Of a stretch of DNA of 46,421 nucleotides, positions 18,043 through 26,500 are shown piece after piece. Source of the stretch: CAZRIE01 sp964600075 (GTDB taxonomy: Bacteria > Bacteroidota > Bacteroidia > Flavobacteriales > Flavobacteriaceae); NCBI GenBank assembly GCA_964600075.1, contig CAZRIE010000021.1, forward strand, positions 1 to 46,421, written 5' to 3'. The notes beneath the pieces were generated by a model. The model saw only the letters and a list, made by a program, of their open reading frames with translations. It was not told where the DNA came from and did no database searches. Each line of letters starts with the position of its first letter. The first letter of the stretch is position 1. The position numbers and the translations under genes were made by a program.

Positions 18043-19452
18043 CTATAACTTTTTTAAAAGTACGACATTTTCAACATGGTGGGTCTGTGGAAACATGTCT
18101 ACAGGCTGTACTTTTACCACTTTATATACAGATTTCATTAATTCAAGATCGCGAGCCTGAGTCGCACTGTTGCAACTGACATAGACCACTTTTTGTGGAG
18201 AGATATTTAAGATTTGGTGTACTACGTCTTTGTGCATTCCGTCACGTGGTGGATCGGTAATGATAACATCCGGCAGGCCATTTTCGTTTATGAAATCTTG
18301 GTTGAAAATAGCTTTCATGTCACCAACGAAAAAATCTACGTTGCCGATTTCGTTTCGGTCTGCATTGGCCTTCGCATCGGCAATCGCCTCAGGAACGGAC
18401 TCTATACCGACTACTTTTTTTGCCTTTTTTGCAACGAACTGTGCAATGGTGCCTGTTCCGGTATATAAATCGTAAACCAGTTCGTCGCCTTTCAAACCGG
18501 CGAAATCTCGGGTTACTTTATAAAGCTCGTATGCCTGCTCAGAATTGGTCTGATAGAACGATTTGGCGTTAATCATAAATTTCAGGCCTTCCATTTCCTC
18601 GAAAATATGGTCGCGCCCCGAATGGCAAACAATTTCTTGATCGTAAATGGTATCATTCTGCTTTTGATTGATAACGTATAGGAGGGATGTTATTTCGGGG
18701 AAGGTCTTCTGAAGGTAATTTAAAAGCAATTCCTGCTTTGTTTTATCCTTTTCAAAAAACTGGACTAAGACCATAACTTCTCCAGTGGAAGTGGTGCGTA
18801 TCATCAACGTACGCAAAAGTCCGTGCTGATGTCTCGGATTGAAAAACGTTAAATCGTTTTTTATGGCAAAATCTCTTGTAGCTAACCGGATAGAATTCGA
18901 AGGGTCTTGCTGCAAGTGACATTTCTTTATGTCAAGAATTTTATCCCACATGCCGGGTATATGGAAGCCTAAGGCATTCTTGTCTTTTATTCGTTCATCG
19001 GATTTAATCTCATCTAAAGTCAACCAACGACTGTCAGAAAATGAAAATTCCATTTTATTTCGATAGAAATATTGCTTTTTAGAACCTATAATCGGCGATA
19101 CTTCAGGCAATTCGAGATGCCCGATTCGTCTTAGGTTATTTTCCACTTCCTTCTGTTTGTAGAAGAGTTGGTGTTCGTAACCCATGTCTTGCCATTTGCA
19201 TCCGCCACAAACTCCGAAATGTTGGCATTCTGGCCCAACTCTTTTATCGGATAGCGTGAGAAAATTGGTCGCGATTCCCTCGAAATAGGCTTTTCTCTTC
19301 TTGGTAGTCTGTATATCGACGATATCACCGGGTACCGTATTAGTTAAAAAAATCACCCTTCCGTCAGGGGCTTTGGCGACCGTTTTTCCTTTGGCCCCTG
19401 CATCGATAACTTCGACATTTTTAAAAAACTGTCGCGTGTTTTTTCGCCTCAT
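18043..19452 (-). CDS. rlmD: 23S rRNA (uracil-5-)-methyltransferase RlmD
   Basis: 469 residues, normal length. A TRAM domain occupies residues about 8-65. Cys76, Cys82, Cys85 and Cys179 are placed to bind the 4Fe-4S cluster of this family. The SAM fold includes YDLYTGTGTIAQF, and the active site has DPPRDGMH and the nucleophile in YVSCNSATQARDL. It transfers a methyl group to C5 of a uracil in 23S rRNA (U1939 type). It is the first gene of the operon with DUF6452 and DUF6048. Confidence 0.93.
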   Translation of the reverse strand: MRRKNTRQFFKNVEVIDAGAKGKTVAKAPDGRVIFLTNTVPGDIVDIQTTKKRKAYFEGIATNFLTLSDKRVGPECQHFGVCGGCKWQDMGYEHQLFYKQKEVENNLRRIGHLELPEVSPIIGSKKQYFYRNKMEFSFSDSRWLTLDEIKSDERIKDKNALGFHIPGMWDKILDIKKCHLQQDPSNSIRLATRDFAIKNDLTFFNPRHQHGLLRTLMIRTTSTGEVMVLVQFFEKDKTKQELLLNYLQKTFPEITSLLYVINQKQNDTIYDQEIVCHSGRDHIFEEMEGLKFMINAKSFYQTNSEQAYELYKVTRDFAGLKGDELVYDLYTGTGTIAQFVAKKAKKVVGIESVPEAIADAKANADRNEIGNVDFFVGDMKAIFNQDFINENGLPDVIITDPPRDGMHKDVVHQILNISPQKVVYVSCNSATQARDLELMKSVYKVVKVQPVDMFPQTHHVENVVLLKKL

Positions 19453-19639
19453 GGGGCAAAAATAGGAATTGGATTGTATTTATTGGGGTAACTTGAATGG
19501 AATAACAATATTTTATGGAAAATTTGAACCTTTTCAAGATTAACCCGTCTTTAATACGAGTTCAGTTATGTATGAAGAATATTTTTTTATGATAGCAACT
19601 ATAACATCAATAGCACTAAAATCTCCATTCAACTATTTT

Positions 19640-20012
19640 ACACTGTCCTTTAAGGCATGGGAAATAATGAAACAGCTTAAAAGAACCTAACCTTTTCGGG
19701 AATTGGGCATTTCGAATCGTAACTCGAAAATCACTTGACCCTATAAACAAAAAGAAACGGGAAATTGAGAAATTAAATTCTTATATGAATTTGTCAAATG
19801 ACGATGATATGCAAGCAGGCAATAAATCGGTGCTACAAAAGCTTCAACTTATGATTCGAGTTTTGCCAAAAGATCAGCAAGTTGTTTTGCGCCTTTTTTA
19901 TACCGAAGAATATTCATTAAAAGAAATTTCTGAAATACTTGAAATTTCGGTTGGCGCTGTCAAATCGAGATTATTCCATGCCAGAGAAAGATTAAAAATA
20001 AGCTTAAAATAA
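19640..20012 (+). pseudogene. Broken RNA polymerase sigma-70-family (ECF-like) factor
   Basis: Translation from 19785 gives a good sigma region 4 (LPKDQQVVLRLFYTEEYSL, then EISVGAVKSRLFHARERL). The same frame read upstream from 19680 gives region 2.4 (NWAFRIVTRKSLD). The piece before that (SFKAWEIMKQLK) lies in another frame; removing one A from the AAAA run at 19679-19682 would join them as LKEPNLFGNWAF. Region 2 further upstream is not recognisable. This is a decayed sigma factor, not a short functional gene. It is paired with a decayed DUF6768 gene, its usual partner. Confidence 0.75.
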
Positions 20013-20082
20013 TGTATAGATTCACGCTGTAGTCTATCCTAAGGAGGGTAGAAGGGGCGGAAATGACAAAATCTCAATAATT

Positions 20083-20480
20083 ATGAAAACAGAAAAAGAA
20101 AAAATCGATAAATTGATCAAGGAAACTTTTAGCCAAGAATAAGCTAAGAATAAGCCAAATTTTAAGACAATCTAGATGAGCAAAATCTTTTCGGAAAAAT
20201 GGGGGAAGTGTATCGCGGTAAGATGGGTTGGTTGGCCATTGTAATGAATATTGTTCATCTGCTCATGTTCGGTCTTTTTGTCTATAGCATTGTTCAGTTT
20301 TTAAATGCCGAAGAGACCTTTATTTTGGTCAAATGAGCTGCAACAGGTTTTATGTGTTTGGTGGTCATGGGTATGCTCAAATTGTATATGTGGATGCAAA
20401 TGGACGAAAATGATATACTTCGTGAACTAAAAAGATTGGAGCTTCAAGTTTCGGGTTTAGCACATAAATTCGATAGTTAG
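20083..20480 (+). pseudogene. Broken DUF6768 family membrane protein gene
   Basis: Three lesions interrupt an otherwise readable gene. The start MKTEKEKIDKLIKETFSQE ends at TAA 20140, within a short duplication of AGAATAAGC that also shifts the frame. The correct frame then has TAA at 20163 where Tyr is expected (AKF-stop-DNLDEQNLF). A later TGA at 20334 replaces Trp (ILVK-stop-AATGF). Between and after these are two membrane helices and the C-terminal ENDILRELKRLELQVSGL helix typical of DUF6768. This family usually follows a sigma factor and may act as its partner; both are dead here. Confidence 0.78.
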
Positions 20481-20631
20481 ATTATCGATAAGACTATTTA
20501 AAATTGCCTAATATTTAGTAATTTAGCAATTCTGCCAAGGATGATTTCTCTCCTACGCTGAATTTTCGACTCTTCGAAAGGAAAAAGGTACAGAAGGAAT
20601 TACTGAAGTTTTATTTAAAGTAATTTTTATC

Positions 20632-21912
20632 ATGTCAGTTTTAGAACAAATTACTTCTGAAGATGCTATAGCATTGGAAGACAAACACGGTGCACACAAT
20701 TATCATCCGCTTCCCGTTGTATTGAGCAGGGGAGAAGGGGTATATGTTTGGGATGTAGAGGGAAAAAAATATTATGATTTTCTTTCTGCCTATTCCGCTG
20801 TTAATCAAGGCCATTGCCATCCGAAGATAGTTGGGGCCATGACAGCGCAGGCCAATACGCTTACCCTGACTTCAAGGGCCTTTTACAATGATATGCTCGG
20901 TAAGTATGAAAAGTACGTTACGGAAACTTTTCATTTCGATAAGCTTTTACCTATGAACACCGGGGCTGAAGCTGTGGAAACAGCACTGAAGCTCTGTCGT
21001 AAATGGGCTTATGAAAAGAAGGGTGTCGCCGAGAATGAAGCACAGATTATTGTTTGTAAGAATAACTTTCATGGTCGAACCACCACGATAATCTCGTTTT
21101 CGAACGATCAAACGGCTCGCAAGAATTTTGGGCCATATACCGATGGCTTTATCAAAATCGAATATGATAACCTAAAAGCGTTGCAAGAAGCCTTGGAAAG
21201 CAATGCGAATATTGCAGGATTTCTAGTGGAACCTATTCAAGGTGAGGCCGGGGTTTATGTTCCATCTGAAAACTATTTATCGGAGGCAAAAAAGTTGTGT
21301 AAAAAACACAATGTACTCTTTATTGCGGATGAGGTACAGACAGGTATTGCCCGAACTGGCCGTTTATTGGCGACCTGTGGCAATTGTTCTTGTACAGATA
21401 AGCACTGTAGCGGCACACCTGAAGTAAAACCCGATATTCTGATTTTAGGGAAAGCACTTTCAGGGGGCGCCTACCCCGTTTCGGCCGTTTTGGCCAACGA
21501 TGACATTATGGGTGTTATCCGCCCTGGTAATCATGGTAGTACTTTTGGGGGAAACCCCGTAGCTGCGGCTGTTGGAATGGCCGCTCTTGAAGTTGTAAAA
21601 GAGGAGGAACTGGCCCAAAATGCTTTTGTGCTCGGTGAACTTTTTCGCGCAGAACTGAACAAGTTCATACGCACCTGTTCTGTTATGACGAAAGTCAGGG
21701 GTAAGGGCCTTTTAAATGCCATTTTGATCAACGATACCGAAGACAGCTCTACGGCATGGGACATTTGTATGGCTCTAAAGGAAAATGGCCTCCTGGCAAA
21801 ACCCACCCACGGCAATATTATTCGCTTTGCCCCACCATTGGTAATTACGAGCGCGCAACTTTTGGATTGTATCTCAATAATTACGAGTACATTAAGGCAG
21901 TTTGAAAAATAG
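20632..21912 (+). CDS. rocD: Ornithine--oxo-acid aminotransferase (RocD) with Cys-rich insert
   Basis: 426 residues, class III PLP aminotransferase. Key features are the cofactor loop (PMNTGAEAVETALK near residue 105), FIADEVQTGIARTGR near residue 230, and the PLP lysine Lys274 in LGKALSGGAYP. It converts ornithine and 2-oxoglutarate to glutamate semialdehyde and glutamate in arginine/proline metabolism. A short insert before the PLP lysine holds Cys249, Cys252, Cys254 and Cys259, absent from the human and Bacillus forms I know; it may bind a metal. A strong terminator follows at once. The start ATG has no close competitor. Confidence 0.92.
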   Translation: MSVLEQITSEDAIALEDKHGAHNYHPLPVVLSRGEGVYVWDVEGKKYYDFLSAYSAVNQGHCHPKIVGAMTAQANTLTLTSRAFYNDMLGKYEKYVTETFHFDKLLPMNTGAEAVETALKLCRKWAYEKKGVAENEAQIIVCKNNFHGRTTTIISFSNDQTARKNFGPYTDGFIKIEYDNLKALQEALESNANIAGFLVEPIQGEAGVYVPSENYLSEAKKLCKKHNVLFIADEVQTGIARTGRLLATCGNCSCTDKHCSGTPEVKPDILILGKALSGGAYPVSAVLANDDIMGVIRPGNHGSTFGGNPVAAAVGMAALEVVKEEELAQNAFVLGELFRAELNKFIRTCSVMTKVRGKGLLNAILINDTEDSSTAWDICMALKENGLLAKPTHGNIIRFAPPLVITSAQLLDCISIITSTLRQFEK

Positions 21913-21913
21913 A

Positions 21914-21950
21914 AAAATCCCCTGAAATTCAATTTCAGGGGATTTTCGCT
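21914..21950. terminator. Strong bidirectional-looking terminator after rocD
   Basis: A 16-bp perfect stem, AAAATCCCCTGAAATT (21914-21929), pairs with 21931-21946 around a single base, with T residues on the plus strand and A residues before it. It can end rocD and, read the other way, the membrane-protein operon that converges on it. Confidence 0.85.
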
Positions 21951-21969
21951 TAAAATTATCTTTCAAATT

Positions 21970-22284
21970 TTAAAAGGCCCCGCTTTCAGATGCAGCCGCA
22001 ACAATAATTGCAGCAATTACGCTAAAATAGATAATTGCAAAAATCAGATAAATAGCCGCAATGGCCAATCCGATATAGGATAGAATTTTACCAGTTTTAG
22101 CATTTTCGATACCTGTATACTGTCCTGCACTTTCTATAAAATGTCGTTGGGCTGTTTTTGCGTTCGATAGACCGATAAAACTGAAAATAGCTCCAAAAGG
22201 ACCACAGCAGGTAATGGTCAATACTATAGATAAAATACCAAAAGTCAAGGCGTTGCTAGCTCCTGGAAGTTGTTGTTGCTCCAT
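21970..22284 (-). CDS. Small CCC-motif/DUF4190-like membrane protein
   Basis: 104 residues with two hydrophobic regions separated by a basic/polar loop (LSNAKTAQRHF). A TCCGPFG motif sits at the end of the first helix. It is paralogous to the next upstream gene: both begin MEQQ.LP and have the same two-helix layout. The family is annotated as CCC-motif membrane protein; the function is unknown. It is the last gene of a three-gene minus-strand operon with DUF2752. Confidence 0.7.
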   Translation of the reverse strand: MEQQQLPGASNALTFGILSIVLTITCCGPFGAIFSFIGLSNAKTAQRHFIESAGQYTGIENAKTGKILSYIGLAIAAIYLIFAIIYFSVIAAIIVAAASESGAF

Positions 22285-22296
22285 ATGGTTAATAAC

Positions 22297-22632
22297 TTAT
22301 TCTTCGATACCGTATTGTTCCAATACTTCCATGGTCTGCTCCATGTAAGCTTCCCATCCACCCATTTGCATTACGGAATAAACCGTCCATATCAAAGAAA
22401 GCACACCCAAGACCAAGCCTATGATTGCCACAATCTTGGCGGTTTTTAGTTGGCTGAAATTCGAATAATTCTCAGGATTTTCTTTGTAAAGTTTTTCATC
22501 TTTGGATGTTAAAAATAGAGCTATTCCCGATAGTACGATTCCACCGAGGCCGGCACTAATACAGCAGCAAAGGTATGATGCTATACCTAGCACCAGGGCT
22601 ATAGTTACATTAGGTAATTTTTGTTGTTCCAT
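22297..22632 (-). CDS. CCC-motif membrane protein
   Basis: 111 residues: N-terminal MEQQKLPN, a first helix carrying LCCCIS, a short charged loop (TSKDEKLYKENPENY) and a second helix, then an acidic tail. It matches the Bacteroidota CCC-motif membrane protein family. It sits 12 bp before its paralogue and 16 bp after DUF2752. The three consecutive Cys could be modified or bind a cofactor, but no role is established. Confidence 0.75.
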   Translation of the reverse strand: MEQQKLPNVTIALVLGIASYLCCCISAGLGGIVLSGIALFLTSKDEKLYKENPENYSNFSQLKTAKIVAIIGLVLGVLSLIWTVYSVMQMGGWEAYMEQTMEVLEQYGIEE

Positions 22633-22648
22633 AATTGTAAAGGTTTAG

Positions 22649-22948
22649 TTAGATGAATTTTAGGATATAATTGCCGAGTATCATTGCGACACTTGTTATC
22701 ATTAAAAAAATGATAATTTTATTGTTATATTTTATTTTGATAAAGTTGTCGAGTAGCAGGAATCCGAACAATAGTAAAATGACGTATATAGCTGGATATA
22801 TCTTAAAAGCGGCTACGAAATTACCTTGAGCCAAAAAGGCCAGCGATCGTTGCAAACCACAGCCAGGGCAATCGAAGCCAAAAATTTTTTTGGTGAGGCA
22901 CGGAAGCATATAATCTTCGGCAATCAATAAAAAAGTGGCCAATTGCAT
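22649..22948 (-). CDS. DUF2752 membrane protein
   Basis: 99 residues. The signature MLPCLTKKIFGFDCPGCGLQRS near residue 14 (Cys17, Cys28 and Cys31 in CPGC) is diagnostic for DUF2752, followed by two membrane helices and the short family helix FKIYPAIYVILLL. The function is unknown. It is the first gene of the operon with the two CCC-motif proteins and diverges from the Smr gene across a 62-bp gap. Confidence 0.82.
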   Translation of the reverse strand: MQLATFLLIAEDYMLPCLTKKIFGFDCPGCGLQRSLAFLAQGNFVAAFKIYPAIYVILLLFGFLLLDNFIKIKYNNKIIIFLMITSVAMILGNYILKFI

Positions 22949-23010
22949 TTTTTTCCATTAGAAATTCTATCACGAAAATTACCATTATTTTTGTGGATAC
23001 AAAACAAATT

Positions 23011-23556
23011 ATGATCGTTTTTCAAAAAGGGGACATGGTAGAGACCATCGATGATGTGGTACGAGGAACGGTAACAAATGTTGCTGCTAAAAAGATTACT
23101 GTTGAGACCGATGATGGATTTTTGCTCGATTTCGAACCTTCTGAGCTGTTGAAAATTGATGGAGGCCTTATAAAAGTCAGTAATTACGAAATTAGCCAGA
23201 TAAAGGCTGAGAAAGAGTTGCCGAAAAGAAAAAATCGGCAAACGCTAAAGCCTAAAGAACGCAGTTCCCCAAAGATGGAAGTCGACCTTCACATCAATCA
23301 ATTGACGAATTCTACAAGAGGCATGACCAACCATGAAATGTTAAACCTACAAATGGAAACCGCCAAACGACAGCTAGAGTTCGCTATGCGTAAGCGAATA
23401 CAAAAGGTTGTTTTTATTCACGGAGTCGGTGAAGGTGTGCTTAAGGAAGAATTGTATTATTTATTCAGGCGGTACGAAAACGTAAAGTATTACGATGCAG
23501 ACTATCAAAAATATGGGCTAGGGGCGACCGAAATCTATATTTATCAGAATGCCTAA
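23011..23556 (+). CDS. Smr-domain protein with N-terminal DUF2027-like domain
   Basis: 181 residues. The N-terminal beta domain (FQKGDMVETIDDVVRGTV) resembles DUF2027, the Bacteroidota module that precedes Smr domains. After a basic linker comes the Smr domain (about 90-181): EVDLHINQL, a long helix, and VVFIHGVGEGVLKEEL with the HGxGxG motif of Smr endonucleases, ending GATEIYIY. Smr domains nick DNA or cleave RNA in collided-ribosome rescue; which applies here is not known. ATG at 23011 is used; GTG at 22993 is in frame but adds residues not expected. The end overlaps the next gene by 4 bp on the opposite strand. Confidence 0.85.
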   Translation: MIVFQKGDMVETIDDVVRGTVTNVAAKKITVETDDGFLLDFEPSELLKIDGGLIKVSNYEISQIKAEKELPKRKNRQTLKPKERSSPKMEVDLHINQLTNSTRGMTNHEMLNLQMETAKRQLEFAMRKRIQKVVFIHGVGEGVLKEELYYLFRRYENVKYYDADYQKYGLGATEIYIYQNA

Positions 23557-24566
23557 TCTGCAAAAGAAGTATAGCTACCGATACTTACGGTCTCTATCTC
23601 CTCAAGCGGAACATCTTCGACATCGACACCATTGCCTTGGAGTGTTAAATTTAATTTTTCTAAAGTAAAGGTATGGGTGAAACTTATTTTTCCTTCACCA
23701 TCAGGGGCATTTTCAACGGTATCGATACTCAGATCACCAGATGTCGAGACATAATTCCAGCTTTCGATTTCTTCAGGCTGAAGAGTGGTCGTACAGACCA
23801 TTTCCGAAGCTACCAGGGTATCTAAAACTACATAATTAAAAATTCCGTTTTCAAGATTTACTATACGGGCGGCCGTTTCTGCAGTAGAGGTGTTGGCCAA
23901 TGAATCGGTCGGAACATCTAAAGAAATAAACTCGTCGTTGATTAATTTGTACAAACGTATACTTCCTTGCGTAGGAGCAGTATCACACTCGGAAAAAGCA
24001 GCGATGTCCTCGTAATTTGAAAAGGGCGTAGCAAGTTTTGCACTATTCGCTGTACTTGTTGTAAAATCACCATATTCAAAGGTCGAAGAGTCTGTGATGC
24101 TCTCGCCTAAATCGTTGGTTAATGAAAGACCAGTAATTAAAATGGTATGTAAATAACTTTTATTGTCTTTTGTAGACGAACTTACCTTCGTATCAATAGC
24201 GATATCACCTGCTGTAGCCGTATTCTCTGTCACAACAATAGGCTCTAGCGCAGGAACGGCATCACAAAAGTAGCCTTGCGAGACATTCTCGGAGAATAGC
24301 CGATAGATAAGGTTCGATGGCGATGGTATCGTACTGGTAATCGAACCTGGTGTAGAGGTTTCGTGTTTCAGAAGACCACTTGGCAAGTCTAAAAGCAATG
24401 CCTCGTCTTGATCGATCTTAAAAAAGAAGGTGGTTTCGATGGGTTCGTCAAGATTTCCGCACGATGATACATTAACCGATTCAAAATCGATGCGAGCGAT
24501 TTGTATATTACCATCATCGCAAGCAAAAAATACTATTAAAAACCCGAGAAATAACGTTTTCTTCAT
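23553..24566 (-). CDS. Hypothetical lipoprotein with two internally repeated domains
   Basis: 337-residue lipoprotein (lipobox FFAC, Cys16). The mature part is two related halves (about 22-180 and 185-337). Each begins with a Cys-containing segment (SSCGNLDEP / SECDTAPTQ) followed by a short strand and LDLP or LDVP. Each then has a second Cys (YFCDAVP / MVCTTTL), a GDIAIDT or GDLSIDT strand and a HTILITGLSLT or HTFTLEKLNLT strand. Two conserved Cys per domain suggest a disulfide in each. No family was recognised; probably a surface-exposed beta-sandwich protein of unknown role. It diverges from the cysteine desulfurase gene. Confidence 0.75.
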   Translation of the reverse strand: MKKTLFLGFLIVFFACDDGNIQIARIDFESVNVSSCGNLDEPIETTFFFKIDQDEALLLDLPSGLLKHETSTPGSITSTIPSPSNLIYRLFSENVSQGYFCDAVPALEPIVVTENTATAGDIAIDTKVSSSTKDNKSYLHTILITGLSLTNDLGESITDSSTFEYGDFTTSTANSAKLATPFSNYEDIAAFSECDTAPTQGSIRLYKLINDEFISLDVPTDSLANTSTAETAARIVNLENGIFNYVVLDTLVASEMVCTTTLQPEEIESWNYVSTSGDLSIDTVENAPDGEGKISFTHTFTLEKLNLTLQGNGVDVEDVPLEEIETVSIGSYTSFAD

Positions 24567-24668
24567 GGCTCAAATTTAAAGGAAATAAAGCACAAGTTTA
24601 TGTGCAATTAGGGAGAAATTAACTTTAATTCAACTAATTTTACGCGGTTTTAATTGAATTTTTTGGTA

Positions 24669-25817
24669 ATGGAAAAAGTATATTTAGACAACGCCGCTAC
24701 AACCCGAGTAAGGGAAAATGTGATAGAGAAGATGCATACGGCGCTATCGAATTTTTATGGTAATCCGTCATCGACGCATAGTTTTGGGCGTTCGGCAAAG
24801 ACCGCCATTGAAAGTGCACGGAAAACGATTGCTAAGTACATGAACGCCCATCCATCAGAAATAATTTTCACCTCTGGTGGTACCGAGGCCGATAACATGA
24901 TATTAAGGTCAGCCGTTCGCGACTTAGGAGTGAAAACGATTATCACTTCTAAAATTGAACACCACGCCGTTCTTCATACTGCAGAAGACCTTCAAAAAAA
25001 ATCTGGTGTTGACTTGCAATTTGTCAAGATCGATGAATATGGTGATCCCGAACTTTCGCATTTAGAGGCCTTGTTGAAAAAAGACGGTGCTAAGAAAATT
25101 GTGAGCCTTATGCATATCAACAACGAAATTGGTAATAAGACCGATATCGATGCCGTTTGTCAACTTTGCAAAAAATACGGTGCTCTTTTTCATTCCGACA
25201 CTGTACAATCAATAGGCCATTATCCATGGGATGTGCAAACAACTCCAGTTGATTTTATGACCGCCGCGGCCCATAAGTTTCATGGGCCCAAGGGTGTCGG
25301 TTTCGCCTTTATAAAGAGAAATTCAGGACTGAAACCCATGATTTCTGGCGGGTCTCAAGAGCGAGGGTTTCGCGCAGGTACGGAATCATTCCATAACATT
25401 GTAGGTCTTGAGGAAGCCTTCGTAGCGGCATATGATAACTTGGAAGAGGAAACGGCCTATGTCTCAGGGTTGAAAAGTTATTTTATTGATAGGATAAAAG
25501 AAGAAATACCAGCAGCAAAGTTTAACGGCCATTCAGGAAATTTGGAAAAAAGCACCTACACGTTAGTAAATGTCTGTCTGCCCATTGAACCGCAAAAAGC
25601 TTTGATGCTCTTGTTTCATTTGGATATTAAGGGAATTGCTTGTTCCAAAGGAAGTGCCTGCCAATCTGGAAGCGATATGGGTTCTCACGTACTCTCCGGA
25701 ATTTTGAATGATGACGATTTAAAAAAACCTTCATTGCGATTTTCTTTTTCGAAGTATAATACCAAAGAAGAATTGGACTATACCATTGGCATTTTGAAAG
25801 GATTTGTTGAGGATTAA
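24669..25817 (+). CDS. Cysteine desulfurase (NifS/IscS-like)
   Basis: 382 residues. It begins VYLDNAATT, the family N terminus. The PLP-binding Lys203 is in AAAHKFHGPKG, and the catalytic Cys331 lies in the mobile loop GSACQSGSDMGSH. Converts cysteine to alanine and sulfane sulfur for Fe-S cluster assembly or tRNA thiolation. The SGSDMGSHVL segment and short C terminus fit the NifS/IscS-type (class I) group rather than SufS. ATG at 24669 is preferred to the TTG at 24654. No isc or suf partner gene is adjacent, so it is left without a symbol. Confidence 0.92.
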   Translation: MEKVYLDNAATTRVRENVIEKMHTALSNFYGNPSSTHSFGRSAKTAIESARKTIAKYMNAHPSEIIFTSGGTEADNMILRSAVRDLGVKTIITSKIEHHAVLHTAEDLQKKSGVDLQFVKIDEYGDPELSHLEALLKKDGAKKIVSLMHINNEIGNKTDIDAVCQLCKKYGALFHSDTVQSIGHYPWDVQTTPVDFMTAAAHKFHGPKGVGFAFIKRNSGLKPMISGGSQERGFRAGTESFHNIVGLEEAFVAAYDNLEEETAYVSGLKSYFIDRIKEEIPAAKFNGHSGNLEKSTYTLVNVCLPIEPQKALMLLFHLDIKGIACSKGSACQSGSDMGSHVLSGILNDDDLKKPSLRFSFSKYNTKEELDYTIGILKGFVED

Positions 25818-25835
25818 AAGTCTTGGAAAAGAGAA

Positions 25836-26489
25836 TCAATTCCGTTTTCTATCCTTACGTTTTTCACGATCGTATGGAAATTTACGGGCGGCCAGTTTCA
25901 TCATCCGGTCGATTAGGTCGTTCGTGTTCCTACCCGACTTTTTGTTGATTTCCTTTTCGTATTTCCAAAGCAGCTTACCTGTGGTGCCATCGCTTATTTT
26001 AACACCGATACGGCCATAATTTGCATCGCCTAGAAAGTAATCCATAAAATTGAACGCTGTCGAAACCCCTTTTGATAGTAGCACGTTGAGGTCAATAGTC
26101 CCACTTACAATACCGTCAACACCCAAAATTTCACTAAGTTCTTTTGTCGTGTAGACATCGATGTTATTGAATTCAATATCGTTCTTGGCCAATATTGCGT
26201 TCGTGTTTTTAATATTCTGGAATTCAACTGAGAATTTTTTCTTTTTCTTCCGTTTTGAAAAATAAGTTTCCAAGGCATTTTGTACGGCATAGCCCTCCTT
26301 TTCTTCGAGCGCTTTTAGTTCTTCGGTCGATATTTCGTCCTTAAGGTCTAAATTGGTCAGAAATGGTATAATTCCCAATACTTCGTGTTCTTCGCTCAGG
26401 TCGTCGAACTTAGCACTCTCATAAATATTCTTTTGGGCGTTCGCTATTACAGCCGTAAGAAAAAATAAGACATAAATGGCTTTTATCAT
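25836..26489 (-). CDS. Secreted CsgG/GNA1162-like hypothetical protein
   Basis: 217 residues with a signal peptide ending in ANAQK. A strand-helix pattern (LGIIPFLTN, an acidic helix, ILGVDGIVSGTI, ISDGTTGKLLWKYEKE) resembles the CsgG/GNA1162/TolB-N-terminal superfamily of periplasmic or outer-membrane-associated lipoproteins, although there is no lipobox Cys. A lysine-rich stretch (SKRKKKKKF) and a basic tail are unusual. The start is ATG at 26489; GTG at 26492 is in frame. It lies 11 bp after the TonB receptor gene, so the two may form an operon. The function is unknown. Confidence 0.6.
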   Translation of the reverse strand: MIKAIYVLFFLTAVIANAQKNIYESAKFDDLSEEHEVLGIIPFLTNLDLKDEISTEELKALEEKEGYAVQNALETYFSKRKKKKKFSVEFQNIKNTNAILAKNDIEFNNIDVYTTKELSEILGVDGIVSGTIDLNVLLSKGVSTAFNFMDYFLGDANYGRIGVKISDGTTGKLLWKYEKEINKKSGRNTNDLIDRMMKLAARKFPYDREKRKDRKRN

Positions 26490-26500
26490 CACTTCTAAAA

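Noticed and set aside
19785..20012. Short functional sigma factor
   Set aside because: Region 2 is out of frame or missing, and the partner gene is also broken.
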